Source: Sporosarcina sp.
Lineage (GTDB): Bacteria > Bacillota > Bacilli > Bacillales_A > Planococcaceae
Assembly (NCBI RefSeq): GCF_029257255.1
Contig: NZ_JARICI010000003.1
Span: 1-64,000 of the forward strand
Direction: 5' to 3'
DNA: 64,000 nt
Made by a program: the position numbers and the translations under genes. The notes below the pieces were generated by a model. It made no database searches, had not been told where the DNA came from, and was given only the letters and a program-made list of their open reading frames with translations. This document shows, piece after piece, positions 1-7,843 of the stretch (its first letter is position 1; every line of letters begins with the position of its first letter).

Positions 1-57
1 GGTGGAAGTGCGGCGACGCATGTAGCTGACAGATACTAATCGATCGAGGACTTAACC
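1..57 (+). rRNA. rrl: 23S rRNA, 3' end (partial)
   Basis: The window opens inside the last bases of a 23S rRNA. The conserved 3' segment with AGATACTAATCGATCGAGG is directly visible and is followed by CTTAACC. A 5S gene lies about 75 bp downstream, as in a normal rrn operon. The end is set by similarity to other Bacillales 23S genes and may be off by a base or two. Confidence 0.93.
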
Positions 58-132
58 TTTATAAAAAGTAGTTACTTGAACTACCCAATGTCTTTTATTC
101 AGTTTTGAGTGAACAAGCTTTACTCAATATAG

Positions 133-248
133 TCTAGTAACGATAGCGAAGAGGTCACACCCGTTCCCATACCGAACACGGAAGTTAAGCTCTTCAGCGC
201 CGATGGTAGTTGGGGGCTTCCCCCTGTGAGAGTAGGACGTTGCTAGGC
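133..248 (+). rRNA. rrf: 5S ribosomal RNA
   Basis: A complete 5S rRNA of about 116 nt. It contains GCGAAGAGGTCACACCCG, the loop segment CCGAACACGGAAGTTAAG and the closing GTGAGAGTAGGACG. It closes the rrn operon that begins before the window. The ends are set by pairing of TCTAGTAAC with GTTGCTAGG. Confidence 0.96.
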
Positions 249-277
249 TGTTCATTTTTTTTTTTGCAAAATTTCAT

Positions 278-353
278 GGTCCCGTGGTGTAGCGGTTAAC
301 ATGCCTGCCTGTCACGCAGGAGATCGCGGGTTCGATTCCCGTCGGGACCGCCA
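278..353 (+). tRNA. tRNA-Asp (anticodon GTC)
   Basis: A 76-nt cloverleaf. The acceptor arms GGTCCCG and CGGGACC pair, the anticodon stem CCTGC/GCAGG encloses a loop with GTC, and the T-arm carries GGTTCGATTCC. CCA is encoded. It is the only tRNA after this rrn operon and is probably co-transcribed with it. Confidence 0.97.
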
Positions 354-367
354 TATTTTAACTTTCC

Positions 368-402
368 AACGATTTCGCCTCTATGGTGAGATCGTTTTTT
401 AT
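368..402 (+). terminator. rrn-tRNA operon terminator
   Basis: A 12-bp hairpin (AACGATTTCGCC / GGTGAGATCGTT, with two wobble pairs) is followed by a T-run. It sits 15 bp after the tRNA-Asp CCA end and should end the rrn-tRNA transcript. Confidence 0.8.
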
Positions 403-657
403 CTATTAAGATATCATTCCTTCCGTAAAGCCGAAAGGCATTGGAAGCACTTACTTATACAGAGAACTACACTGTGTAGCGAGAAGGGCAAGGAGTGGTG
501 GAGTGCAAGGAAGCGAGCCGCTGCGACTCGAAGTGGATGACATACGCTAGACTTGCAAGCGGAGAAACTGACGTAGTCAATCCGCTGCTCATCGTCATTC
601 GCAGCCCGAACATGGAAGTTAAGCTCGTGCGCCGGACATGATCTCAGGTCAGATGAT
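403..657 (+). other. non-coding stretch with 5S-like fragment
   Basis: No convincing gene is present. Around 605-640 a short core matches the 5S loop region (CCGAACATGGAAGTTAAG), followed by GTGCGCCGG, which resembles the 5S GCGCCGATGG. The flanks do not align with 5S over their length. It could be a decayed 5S copy left by rrn recombination or part of a structured non-coding RNA that ends at the terminator just downstream. The open frames that run through it have no ribosome binding site and no recognisable product. Confidence 0.4.
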
Positions 658-686
658 ACCATTCCTTATAGGGAGTGGTTTTTTGT
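658..686 (+). terminator. terminator after 5S-like region
   Basis: Hairpin ACCATTCC / GGAGTGGT (one wobble pair) with a 6-nt loop and a run of T. Its presence after a non-coding stretch suggests that stretch is transcribed. Confidence 0.65.
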
Positions 687-872
687 ATACTGAAAATCAT
701 ATTTGCACGGAGAAATTCTACTTTGGCTCGTTGGCAGGAGAATTTGGTTCTCTGGAATCTGTTTTGGCGCGTTTGTTGATTGAAACGGTAAATAGATACG
801 CATCATCTTCGCTTTAGTTTTCTTGCGTTTTTCTGTACACTAGTATTAAGATGATTTGAAAAGAAGGGTGCG

Positions 873-1328
873 TTGGCTGTGTGGAAGAAAGATATTGAAT
901 CTGTTGAAGAGATGGAAGCACTGGCAGCTGAAATTGGAAGCTATTTAAAACCGCCGGATGTCCTGACATTGGAAGGAGATCTTGGTGCAGGGAAAACAAC
1001 ATTTTCCAAAGCACTGGCGAAATCTATCGGTGTGAACCGAACTGTCAGCAGTCCAACCTTTACGATTATTAAACAGTATGAGGGGAATTATCCCTTAAAT
1101 CATTTGGATGTGTATCGTCTGGCTGGCAGTGAGGAAGACTTAGGCTGGGACGAGCTATTTTATGGAGACGCCATTTCTATTGTCGAATGGGCTCAGTTTA
1201 TTCAGGATGAATTGCCCGAAGAACGCCTTGAAATGATGATCCGACAAACAGGTTCTACTACCCGCACGGTTGAATTAACGCCAAAAGGTGATCGATTTAC
1301 ACATATATGTGAGGAGATTTTTAGATGA
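873..1328 (+). CDS. tsaE: TsaE, t6A tRNA-modification ATPase
   Basis: P-loop ATPase subunit that works with TsaB and TsaD to make N6-threonylcarbamoyladenosine at A37 of ANN-decoding tRNAs. The Walker A motif GDLGAGKTT lies near residue 35, followed by the family motif SSPTFTI and later LDVYRL and EWAQ. The 151-aa length is normal for the family. The start is TTG at 873, preceded by AGAAGGGTG. It is the first gene of a tightly packed operon with tsaB, rimI and tsaD, and its stop overlaps the tsaB start by 4 bp. A weak sigma-A-like promoter (TTGCGT, then TATTAA about 15 bp on) lies just upstream. In B. subtilis the orthologue is ydiB. Confidence 0.95.
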   Translation: MAVWKKDIESVEEMEALAAEIGSYLKPPDVLTLEGDLGAGKTTFSKALAKSIGVNRTVSSPTFTIIKQYEGNYPLNHLDVYRLAGSEEDLGWDELFYGDAISIVEWAQFIQDELPEERLEMMIRQTGSTTRTVELTPKGDRFTHICEEIFR

Positions 1329-2026
1329 TATGGTTAGGTATTGATACAGCGAATTCTCCTTTATCGGTAGCAATCGTCAAGGATAATGTGTTGCTTATAG
1401 AAGAGTCAAGCATGATGAAAGTGAATCACTCGCTGCGTGCGATGCCGGCTGTAGAAGAAGCGTGCAGGAAAGCTTCCATTGTACCGGCTGACATAGATGC
1501 CATTGCTGTTTCTGAAGGTCCTGGATCTTATACGGGTGTCCGTATTGGTGTGACGATTGCGAAGACACTAGCCTGGACTTTGAATAAACCGCTTTACGGT
1601 GTCTCCAGTCTGCAGACGCTCGCGATGAATGGGCAGTTGTTTAACGGGCTGATCTGTCCGTTGATTGATGCAAGAAGATCTAATGTCTATTCAGCTGTCT
1701 ATCGTGCAGAAGGAGAGGGATTAGCCGCTGTTGATGAAGATCAGCATTGTTCCCTTGCAGATCTTCTTGATCGTTTAGACAAGTTAGGTGAGCCTGTCCT
1801 TTTCATTGGGGATGATGTGAAGATTCATGAAGAAGTGATCCAGCAACGGCTTGGCGAGAATGCGCGTTTTGCTTCATTTGCGATGAATGTACCGCGTGCT
1901 TCTTCTGCTGTTTTATTGGCTATGGGTAAAGATGAGGCTGATTCGGTGCATGCTTTTACACCGCAGTATAAGCGGATTACAGAAGCAGAGGCCAACTTGG
2001 TGAAGAAGGAGCCTTTACATGAGTGA
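1325..2026 (+). CDS. tsaB: TsaB, t6A dimerisation partner
   Basis: Scaffold paralogue of TsaD that holds the TsaD-TsaE complex together during threonylcarbamoyl transfer to tRNA. It has an ASKHA-fold N-terminus (MIWLGIDTANSPLSVA), the conserved SEGPGSYTGVRIG near residue 60, and DARRSNVY. It has no metal-binding histidines of its own, as expected for TsaB. The 233-aa length is typical. ATG overlaps the tsaE stop and the 3' end overlaps rimI by 8 bp, so translation is probably coupled. Confidence 0.95.
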   Translation: MIWLGIDTANSPLSVAIVKDNVLLIEESSMMKVNHSLRAMPAVEEACRKASIVPADIDAIAVSEGPGSYTGVRIGVTIAKTLAWTLNKPLYGVSSLQTLAMNGQLFNGLICPLIDARRSNVYSAVYRAEGEGLAAVDEDQHCSLADLLDRLDKLGEPVLFIGDDVKIHEEVIQQRLGENARFASFAMNVPRASSAVLLAMGKDEADSVHAFTPQYKRITEAEANLVKKEPLHE

Positions 2027-2471
2027 AGATATCATATTTCGTAAGATGACCATGGCTGATATTCGTGCAGTAGCAGATATTGAACGTGAATCATTTGCCA
2101 CCCCGTGGACAGAAGAAATTTTTGAGCATGAACTGTCGGGTAACGCTTATTCTCATTATATCGTAGCGGAATTAGATGGAGAAATCATTGGACACTGTGG
2201 TATGTGGATTGTGCTGGATGAGTGCCATATTACGAATGTCGCTGTCCGGTCGAAAGTGCGTGGGAAAGGCTATGGTGAAGAGCTGATGCGTCAGGCAATG
2301 GAGCTCTGCCGCCTGAATGAAGTGAAAACCATGACGCTTGAAGTCCGTGTCAGTAACGAACCGGCACGTACGCTTTATCGCAAACTGGGCTTTCAAGAAG
2401 GCGGTATCAGGAAGAACTATTATACGGATGACCATGAAGATGGTCTCGTGATGTGGGTGGAATTCGAATGA
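2019..2471 (+). CDS. rimI: RimI, ribosomal-protein-alanine N-acetyltransferase
   Basis: GNAT-fold acetyltransferase predicted to acetylate the N-terminal alanine of ribosomal protein S18. Motifs visible are the acceptor-side [14 protein letters not shown] near residue 26, the acetyl-CoA loop [11 protein letters not shown] (R/Q-x-x-G-x-G/A type), and the C-terminal [19 protein letters not shown]. Its 150 aa is the normal size. It sits between tsaB and tsaD, the standard Firmicutes order, and overlaps both neighbours. Confidence 0.94.
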   Translation: MSEDIIFRKMTMADIRAVADIERESFATPWTEEIFEHELSGNAYSHYIVAELDGEIIGHCGMWIVLDECHITNVAVRSKVRGKGYGEELMRQAMELCRLNEVKTMTLEVRVSNEPARTLYRKLGFQEGGIRKNYYTDDHEDGLVMWVEFE

Positions 2472-3490
2472 AGAAAGATCATTATATATTAGGTATCGAA
2501 ACGAGCTGTGATGAAACCGCAGCATCTGTTGTGAAAAATGGCACAGAAATCGTGTCGAATATTGTCTTATCGCAAATCCAGCAGCAGAAGCAATATGGTG
2601 GCGTGGTGCCGGAAATCGCTTCTCGTCTGCATGTTGAGCAGATTACACGAGTGATTGAAGAGGCGCTGTTGGAAGCTGAGCTGGTACCAAGTGATTTGGA
2701 AGCAGTAGCCGTAACAGAGGGCCCAGGTCTTGTTGGTGCATTATTGATTGGGATCAATGCAGCAAAGGCTTTTGCATTTGCCAATCAGTTGCCGTTAATC
2801 GGCGTGCATCATATTGCGGGCCATATTTATGCGAATCAATTATTGCATCCAATGGAGTTTCCACTGCTCGCACTGATCGTGTCAGGCGGTCATACGGAGC
2901 TGGTTGTCATGAAATCACATGGTTCGTTTGAATTAATCGGAGAAACGCGTGATGACGCAGCTGGAGAGGCATATGATAAAGTGGCGCGTGTCCTCGGCTT
3001 GCAATATCCGGGTGGACCGCATGTGGATCGATTGGCATTAGAGAGTGACGGAAGTGTAGAGTTTCCGCGCGCTTGGCTGGAATCGGATTCATATGATTTC
3101 AGTTTCAGCGGCCTAAAGTCTGCGGTTATTAACTATAAGCATAATGTCGTTCAAAAAGGCGGAGAAATCAATCCGCAGCATGTAGCGGCAGGTTTTCAGG
3201 AAAGTGTTGTAGAGGTATTGACTGCGAAAACAGTGAGGGCGGCAAGGGAGTTTGAAGTGAAGCAAGTGATCGCGGCAGGCGGAGTAGCGGCCAATAAAGG
3301 TTTGCGAAGCTCACTGACTGAAGCCCTCGAGATAGAAAATATCCCTTTTTACGTCCCTACAATTGCGTTATGCACAGACAATGCAGCGATGATCGCATCT
3401 GCGGGATATGAAATGTGGAAAAGCGGAGTGCGAAGCGATTCTACTATGAATGGACGACCTGGAATGGAACTGAATTCTTGGAATGAATGA
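2468..3490 (+). CDS. tsaD: TsaD, tRNA threonylcarbamoyl transferase
   Basis: Catalytic subunit that transfers the threonylcarbamoyl group onto tRNA A37. The N-terminus [16 protein letters not shown], the metal-binding HHIAGHIYA (two histidines), the [11 protein letters not shown] loop and FSGLKSA are all present. The start is placed at ATG 2468, which overlaps the rimI stop as ATGA. A GTG five codons upstream is also in frame but has no better ribosome binding site. This gives 340 aa, normal for the family. It is the last gene of the operon and is followed by a strong terminator. Confidence 0.96.
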   Translation: MKKDHYILGIETSCDETAASVVKNGTEIVSNIVLSQIQQQKQYGGVVPEIASRLHVEQITRVIEEALLEAELVPSDLEAVAVTEGPGLVGALLIGINAAKAFAFANQLPLIGVHHIAGHIYANQLLHPMEFPLLALIVSGGHTELVVMKSHGSFELIGETRDDAAGEAYDKVARVLGLQYPGGPHVDRLALESDGSVEFPRAWLESDSYDFSFSGLKSAVINYKHNVVQKGGEINPQHVAAGFQESVVEVLTAKTVRAAREFEVKQVIAAGGVAANKGLRSSLTEALEIENIPFYVPTIALCTDNAAMIASAGYEMWKSGVRSDSTMNGRPGMELNSWNE

Positions 3491-3495
3491 TAGAT

Positions 3496-3536
3496 ACACA
3501 CATTTTGCTAACATTCAGCAAAATGTGTGTTTTTTC
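3496..3536 (+). terminator. tsa operon terminator
   Basis: A near-perfect hairpin (ACACACATTTTGCT / AGCAAAATGTGTGT after the tsaD stop) is followed by a T-run. It closes the tsaE-tsaB-rimI-tsaD operon. Confidence 0.88.
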
Positions 3537-3576
3537 TCGACGGGAATTTTATTTTGTCAATAGAGAACATTCGTAC

Positions 3577-3748
3577 TTATGCACAATTTGTGGATAGTTT
3601 GTGGGTAAGTTATGAAAGGTGTGATAATTATCCTTCTTAATTTTGGATAACTTTGTGGACTTTTTATAGAAGAGCTGTGGATAATGTGCATAACAATGTT
3701 CATATGTGTTTAAAACGGGATTTCACCTGTGGAAAAGATTGTGGAGAA
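3577..3748 (+). promoter_or_regulatory. DnaA-box cluster between tsaD and ydiF
   Basis: Eight or more DnaA-box-like 9-mers lie in about 170 bp. There is one perfect TGTGGATAA (3676), TGTGCATAA directly after it (3685), and TTATGCACA on the other strand (3577). One-mismatch copies lie at 3589 (TGTGGATAG), 3600 (TGTGGGTAA), 3642 (TTTGGATAA), 3728 (TGTGGAAAA) and 3740 (TGTGGAGAA). No gene covers this stretch. From memory, DnaA binds a cluster at the equivalent gcp-ydiF gap of B. subtilis, and such clusters away from oriC titrate DnaA and hold back initiation. There is no dnaA, dnaN or AT-rich unwinding element here, so it is not read as an origin. Confidence 0.72.
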
Positions 3749-3856
3749 ATAAATCAGGATTTGTAGGAGATTTTCAGATGAATAGAGTTGATTGGCGAAT
3801 AATGACCAAAAAAACTACTAGAACAAATGATTGCATAACATACCTTGCTGAAGAAA

Positions 3857-3903
3857 ATAAAAAGCTGTCGTAGGAACTTCATAAAAGAATTTCCATAGAC
3901 AGC
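3857..3903 (-). terminator. ABC-F gene terminator
   Basis: Read on the minus strand, GCTGTC...GACAGC with the inner TATGGAA/TTCCTA arms forms a hairpin followed by a T-run. It ends the minus-strand ABC-F transcript. Confidence 0.75.
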
Positions 3904-3910
3904 CCTATGT

Positions 3911-5836
3911 TTATAAATTTTCAAGTTCTTCCTGCAAATTCAGCCATTCTTCTTCCTGCTGATCATGCTTTGCCTGGATTTCATCGATTTGCTTCTGTAA
4001 ATCCATCAGTTTCACATGATCATTGGCGAGATCGGGATCAAGCAGTTGTTCCTGCAACTCATTAATTTCAGTATCAAACTGCTCAAGTTTCTTTTCAATT
4101 TCGGCAATTGCTCGCGTCAGTCTACGTTCCTGTCGCTGAAACTCCTTGCCGGCAACTTCTTTCTTCACAGACGGTTCCTTGGCACGCTGTTCTACCATCG
4201 TCGCAGCGGCAATTTCCGCCATTTCGATTTTCTTCTCGATATAGTAGTCGTAGTCACCTAAGTATTCGACCGCGCCGTCTTCGCTCAGCTCAATGACTTT
4301 CGTCGCCAATCGGTTGATAAAGTAGCGGTCATGAGAAACGAAAAGAATTGTTCCAGGGAAGTCGTCCAGTGCATTTTCAAGGATTTCCTTGCTGTCGAGA
4401 TCCAAGTGGTTCGTCGGCTCGTCCAAAATCAGCGTATTGGATTTCTCAAGCATTAGCTGGGCCAATGAAAGTCGCGCTTTCTCTCCACCTGAGAGCGAAG
4501 TCACGAGTTTCTCGATATCATCACCTGTAAACAAGAAGCGTCCGAGCAGGGAACGGATATCCTTTTCATTCATCATCGGCCAGTCGTCCCAGATTTCCTG
4601 AAGCACAGTACCTGTACCAATTAATGTTGCCTGGTTTTGATCATAATAACCGAATTGCACGTTGGTACCGTAGCGAATCTCTCCGCCAAGCAGCTCATTG
4701 CGCTTGACGATCGTCTTCAAGAGTGTCGATTTACCGACGCCGTTCGGCCCGACGAAAGCGACCCGGTCTCCTTTATAGACACGCAATGCAATGTTCTTTG
4801 ATACAGGTTCCACACCGTAGCCAATCTTCACATCGTCAAGGGACAGTACATCATTGCCGCTCTCCCGATCCAATGAAAATGAGAAATTAGCGGACTTCTC
4901 ATCACCGTCAGGAGAATCCATCCAGTTCCGTCGCTCCAATTGCTTGCGCCGGCTCTTTGCCATTTTAGAAGTGGAAGCCCGTGCAATATTCTTCTGAATG
5001 AACTCCTCAAGCTTTGCCCGTTCATCCTTCTCTTGTTCGAACATCTTCTGATCACGTTCATAATTCTTCGCTTTTTCATCCAGATACGCACTGTAGTTGC
5101 CGCTGTATCTTGTCACTTTACGCCGGGATACTTCATAAACTGTGTTCACAACTTTATCAAGGAAATACCGATCGTGAGAGACGATCAGTATAGCCCCCTC
5201 ATAAGCTGACAAATAACGCTCCAACCAGTTCAGTGTCTCGATATCCAAATGGTTTGTCGGCTCATCGAGGATCAGCAAATCAGGCTTACTCAACAGCATT
5301 CTCGCCAGCGCGAGACGTGTCTTCTGACCGCCCGACAGCAGATGGACAGGTTTTTCAAAGTCCTCCGGATAAAAACGCATGCCGTGAAGCACGGAACGGG
5401 CATCGGCTTCAAACTGATAGCCTCCCGCTTCCTTGAAAGACACCTGCAGTTCATCATACTCCGTCATCACACGTGTATAGCTGTCCGTATTCTCATAGAC
5501 AGAAGGATCCGCCATTTGCTGCTCGAGGGAACGCAAACGTGCTTCCATTTGACGTAATGGGATAAATACGGTCATCACTTCATCCCAGATCGTCAGTTCC
5601 GAATTAATTCCGCTGTGTTGCTCCAAATATCCGACCTGCACATCTTTCGGAATGATTATATCGCCTTCATCAGCGCTTAGTTCACCTGCTATGATTTTTA
5701 ATAATGTCGATTTTCCGGCACCATTTCGTCCGACCAGTGCTACGCGGTCACGATGCTGCACCTCAAGACGCACGTTTTCCAGCAAATCCGTGCCTGAAAA
5801 AGACTTGGTCAGTCCATTCACTTGTAAAATAATCAA
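3911..5836 (-). CDS. ydiF: ABC-F ATPase, YdiF type
   Basis: Cytosolic ABC-F protein with two ATPase domains and no membrane segments. Members of the family bind the ribosome and act as translation factors or antibiotic-protection proteins. Domain 1 has Walker A GRNGAGKST (about residue 37), signature LSGGQKTRLALA and LILDEPTNHLD. Domain 2 has GPNGVGKST (about 364), LSGGEKARLSLAQ and a second DEPTNHLD. A charged coiled-coil tail follows from about residue 545. The 641-aa length and position right after tsaD match B. subtilis YdiF, so a housekeeping role is more likely than resistance. The substrate ribosome state is unknown. Confidence 0.9.
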   Translation of the reverse strand: MIILQVNGLTKSFSGTDLLENVRLEVQHRDRVALVGRNGAGKSTLLKIIAGELSADEGDIIIPKDVQVGYLEQHSGINSELTIWDEVMTVFIPLRQMEARLRSLEQQMADPSVYENTDSYTRVMTEYDELQVSFKEAGGYQFEADARSVLHGMRFYPEDFEKPVHLLSGGQKTRLALARMLLSKPDLLILDEPTNHLDIETLNWLERYLSAYEGAILIVSHDRYFLDKVVNTVYEVSRRKVTRYSGNYSAYLDEKAKNYERDQKMFEQEKDERAKLEEFIQKNIARASTSKMAKSRRKQLERRNWMDSPDGDEKSANFSFSLDRESGNDVLSLDDVKIGYGVEPVSKNIALRVYKGDRVAFVGPNGVGKSTLLKTIVKRNELLGGEIRYGTNVQFGYYDQNQATLIGTGTVLQEIWDDWPMMNEKDIRSLLGRFLFTGDDIEKLVTSLSGGEKARLSLAQLMLEKSNTLILDEPTNHLDLDSKEILENALDDFPGTILFVSHDRYFINRLATKVIELSEDGAVEYLGDYDYYIEKKIEMAEIAAATMVEQRAKEPSVKKEVAGKEFQRQERRLTRAIAEIEKKLEQFDTEINELQEQLLDPDLANDHVKLMDLQKQIDEIQAKHDQQEEEWLNLQEELENL

Positions 5837-5989
5837 GCCTCACACCTCTATTCTCATTTAAGTTTAATGGAATCCGCGTTACCATGCAATAATCGGCTTT
5901 ACAATGACAGCGTTCTCCTGTACGATAAAAAGTGCTCTAACCTATTTTAAACAAGGTGTCGACGAGCAACACTGGGGGTAAGGAAAGCA

Positions 5990-6637
5990 GTGGGTAAACC
6001 TAGAATACCGCAGGCAACGACGAAACGATTGCCTTTATATTATAGATTTTTACGAAATTATGCAGATGCAGGCGTCCAGCGCATTTCATCGAGCGAATTA
6101 AGCGAAGCAATGAAAATTGATGCGGCGACAATTCGCAGAGACTTTTCTCATTTTGGTGCACTCGGGCGTAAAGGCTACGGCTATGATGTCGATTCATTAT
6201 TGCAGTTTTTTCGCGAGACACTGGACCAGGATGAAGGTGCGAATGTTGCACTCATCGGCGTAGGAAGTCTTGGTAATGCGTTCTTGAAATACAATTTCCA
6301 AAAGATCCACAACACAAAAATTGTTGTGGCGTTCGACCCGAAAGCGCCATATGAAGGCGAAGAACGTAATCATATTCCGATATTTCCACCAGATCGGCTG
6401 GAAGAGAAAATTCAAGAGCTCGGTATCGAGATGGTGATCTTGACGGTGCCAAAAAGAGTGGCTCAAGAATTGACAGACCGCCTCGCAAAAACGGGCGTGA
6501 AAGGGATATTAAATTTCACACCTGAACGCTTGGCGGTGCCGGACACGATCCGCATCCAGAGCATCGATCTTTCCGGTGAGCTACAGACATTGATTTACCT
6601 TATCAAAAATGACGTAAAAGATTCACAAATAAAGTGA
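5990..6637 (+). CDS. rex: Rex, redox-sensing transcriptional repressor
   Basis: NADH/NAD+-responsive repressor of fermentation and respiration genes. It has an N-terminal winged helix (residues about 10-75, with [12 protein letters not shown] and [20 protein letters not shown]) and a Rossmann fold with [10 protein letters not shown] near residue 93. The C-terminal helix ([12 protein letters not shown]) is the domain-swap element. The 215-aa length is normal. The start is GTG at 5990 after a purine-rich GGGGGTAAGG. It stands alone, followed 64 bp later by tatA, the same arrangement as in B. subtilis (ydiH). Confidence 0.95.
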   Translation: MGKPRIPQATTKRLPLYYRFLRNYADAGVQRISSSELSEAMKIDAATIRRDFSHFGALGRKGYGYDVDSLLQFFRETLDQDEGANVALIGVGSLGNAFLKYNFQKIHNTKIVVAFDPKAPYEGEERNHIPIFPPDRLEEKIQELGIEMVILTVPKRVAQELTDRLAKTGVKGILNFTPERLAVPDTIRIQSIDLSGELQTLIYLIKNDVKDSQIK

Positions 6638-6701
6638 CACGATAATAGCAAATACAAGGCTTTTCGTGTAGAATAGACATATTATGAGGAGGTGACCAAT
6701 C

Positions 6702-6893
6702 ATGGCTCCAGGCATTGGAAGTTTGCTAATTATTGCGGTTATCGCATTGCTTATATTTGGTCCTAAGAAGTTACCTGAAATCGGTAAAGCATTCGGTTCT
6801 TCGCTGCGTGAATTCAAGAACGCAACAAAAGGTCTTGCCGACGACGATGACGAGGTAAAGAAGATCGAAAACAAGAAAGAAGAAGTGCGGTAA
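6702..6893 (+). CDS. tatA: TatA, twin-arginine translocase pore subunit
   Basis: Small membrane protein of 63 aa. It has a short N-terminal outside region, one transmembrane helix ([14 protein letters not shown]), the hinge [10 protein letters not shown], an amphipathic helix ([16 protein letters not shown]) and an acidic/basic tail. Together with TatC it exports folded proteins carrying RR signal peptides. A strong ribosome binding site (GAGGAGGTG) precedes it, and tatC starts 17 bp after its stop. It matches the TatAy/TatCy type of Bacillus by position. Confidence 0.94.
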   Translation: MAPGIGSLLIIAVIALLIFGPKKLPEIGKAFGSSLREFKNATKGLADDDDEVKKIENKKEEVR

Positions 6894-6910
6894 GTTAGGG
6901 TGTTAGTCTG

Positions 6911-7714
6911 ATGGCGGATAAAAACTTAACGATCATTGAACATATAGATGAAGTGCGAAAACGGCTGATGGTAATTGTCGTTTTCTTTACTGTTGGCGTG
7001 ATTGCCAGTTTCTTCTTTGCGAAGCCGCTCATTAATTTCATACAATATGATACACCGGCGGAACAAGTGGTGCTGAACGCGTTCAACGTCATTGATCCGG
7101 TCGTGATTTATTTGAAGGTCATCATTTTCCTGGCGATCGTCATTATTTCACCAGTCATCATGTATCAGTTTTGGGCGTTCATCTCACCTGGCCTTCGTGA
7201 TTTGGAACGAAAAGTTACACTGTCGTACATTCCTTTCGCTTTTCTCCTGTTTCTTGCGGGGATCAGCTTCTCGTATTTCGTTCTGCTGCCGTATATCATG
7301 AAATTCATGATTAACCTGTCCGCTCAATTAAATATTGAACAGACCATCGGCATCAACGAATACTTTTCTTTTCTTTTTTCTATTTTATTGCCGTTCGGCT
7401 TCGTTTTCCAGCTGCCGATCGTCATCTTATTCCTGTCCCGTCTTGGAGTGCTGGAACCAAAAGTATTGGTGAAGGTGCGTAAATTCGCATACTTCGGCCT
7501 GTTCGTACTGGCCGCCTTCATTACACCTCCTGACATCGTATCGCATCTGTTTGTAACACTTCCGCTATTTGTCCTGTACGAGATCAGTATTATCATCTCG
7601 CGCCTGGGCTACCGGAAATTCGAAAAAGCGGAACGACTGCACATACTTGAAGAAATAAAAGCGGAACAGCAGCGTCAAATTGATGAAGTGCTGAACCGGA
7701 CAGATAAACAATAA
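6911..7714 (+). CDS. tatC: TatC, twin-arginine translocase receptor
   Basis: Polytopic membrane receptor for twin-arginine signal peptides. The cytoplasmic N-terminus carries the conserved HIDEVRKRL motif, followed by six hydrophobic helices and a charged tail. PITYQFWAFI-like (PVIMYQFWAFISPGL) and FAYFGLFVLAAFITPPD are family signatures. Length is 267 aa. It is the second gene of the tatAC operon and is followed by a terminator. The ribosome binding site is weak (TTAGGGTG), as is common for a translationally coupled gene. Confidence 0.94.
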   Translation: MADKNLTIIEHIDEVRKRLMVIVVFFTVGVIASFFFAKPLINFIQYDTPAEQVVLNAFNVIDPVVIYLKVIIFLAIVIISPVIMYQFWAFISPGLRDLERKVTLSYIPFAFLLFLAGISFSYFVLLPYIMKFMINLSAQLNIEQTIGINEYFSFLFSILLPFGFVFQLPIVILFLSRLGVLEPKVLVKVRKFAYFGLFVLAAFITPPDIVSHLFVTLPLFVLYEISIIISRLGYRKFEKAERLHILEEIKAEQQRQIDEVLNRTDKQ

Positions 7715-7718
7715 AACG

Positions 7719-7752
7719 TAATCCTCCTGCATATGCAGGGGGATTTTTTACG
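7719..7752 (+). terminator. tatAC terminator
   Basis: Hairpin AATCCTCCTGCA / TGCAGGGGGATT with a run of T, 5 bp after the tatC stop. Confidence 0.85.
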
Positions 7753-7843
7753 TTTCAAATACAATTGTTACAATTGGGTATTTTTGGAGCTGTGCCTATG
7801 GTAAACTAGCAAGGACAACGAGATTGGGAGGAAATGTATTACA

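Noticed and set aside
301-540. 79-codon frame over the tRNA-Asp
   Set aside because: It begins inside the tRNA and runs through the terminator; no SD and no protein-like composition.
3502-3516. TGCTAACATT near the tsaD terminator as an integrase arm site
   Set aside because: It is part of the terminator loop, single copy, and no att core is near.
3577-3748. DnaA boxes as a replication origin
   Set aside because: No dnaA, dnaN or AT-rich unwinding region nearby, and the surrounding genes are not origin-linked. A titration or control cluster fits better.
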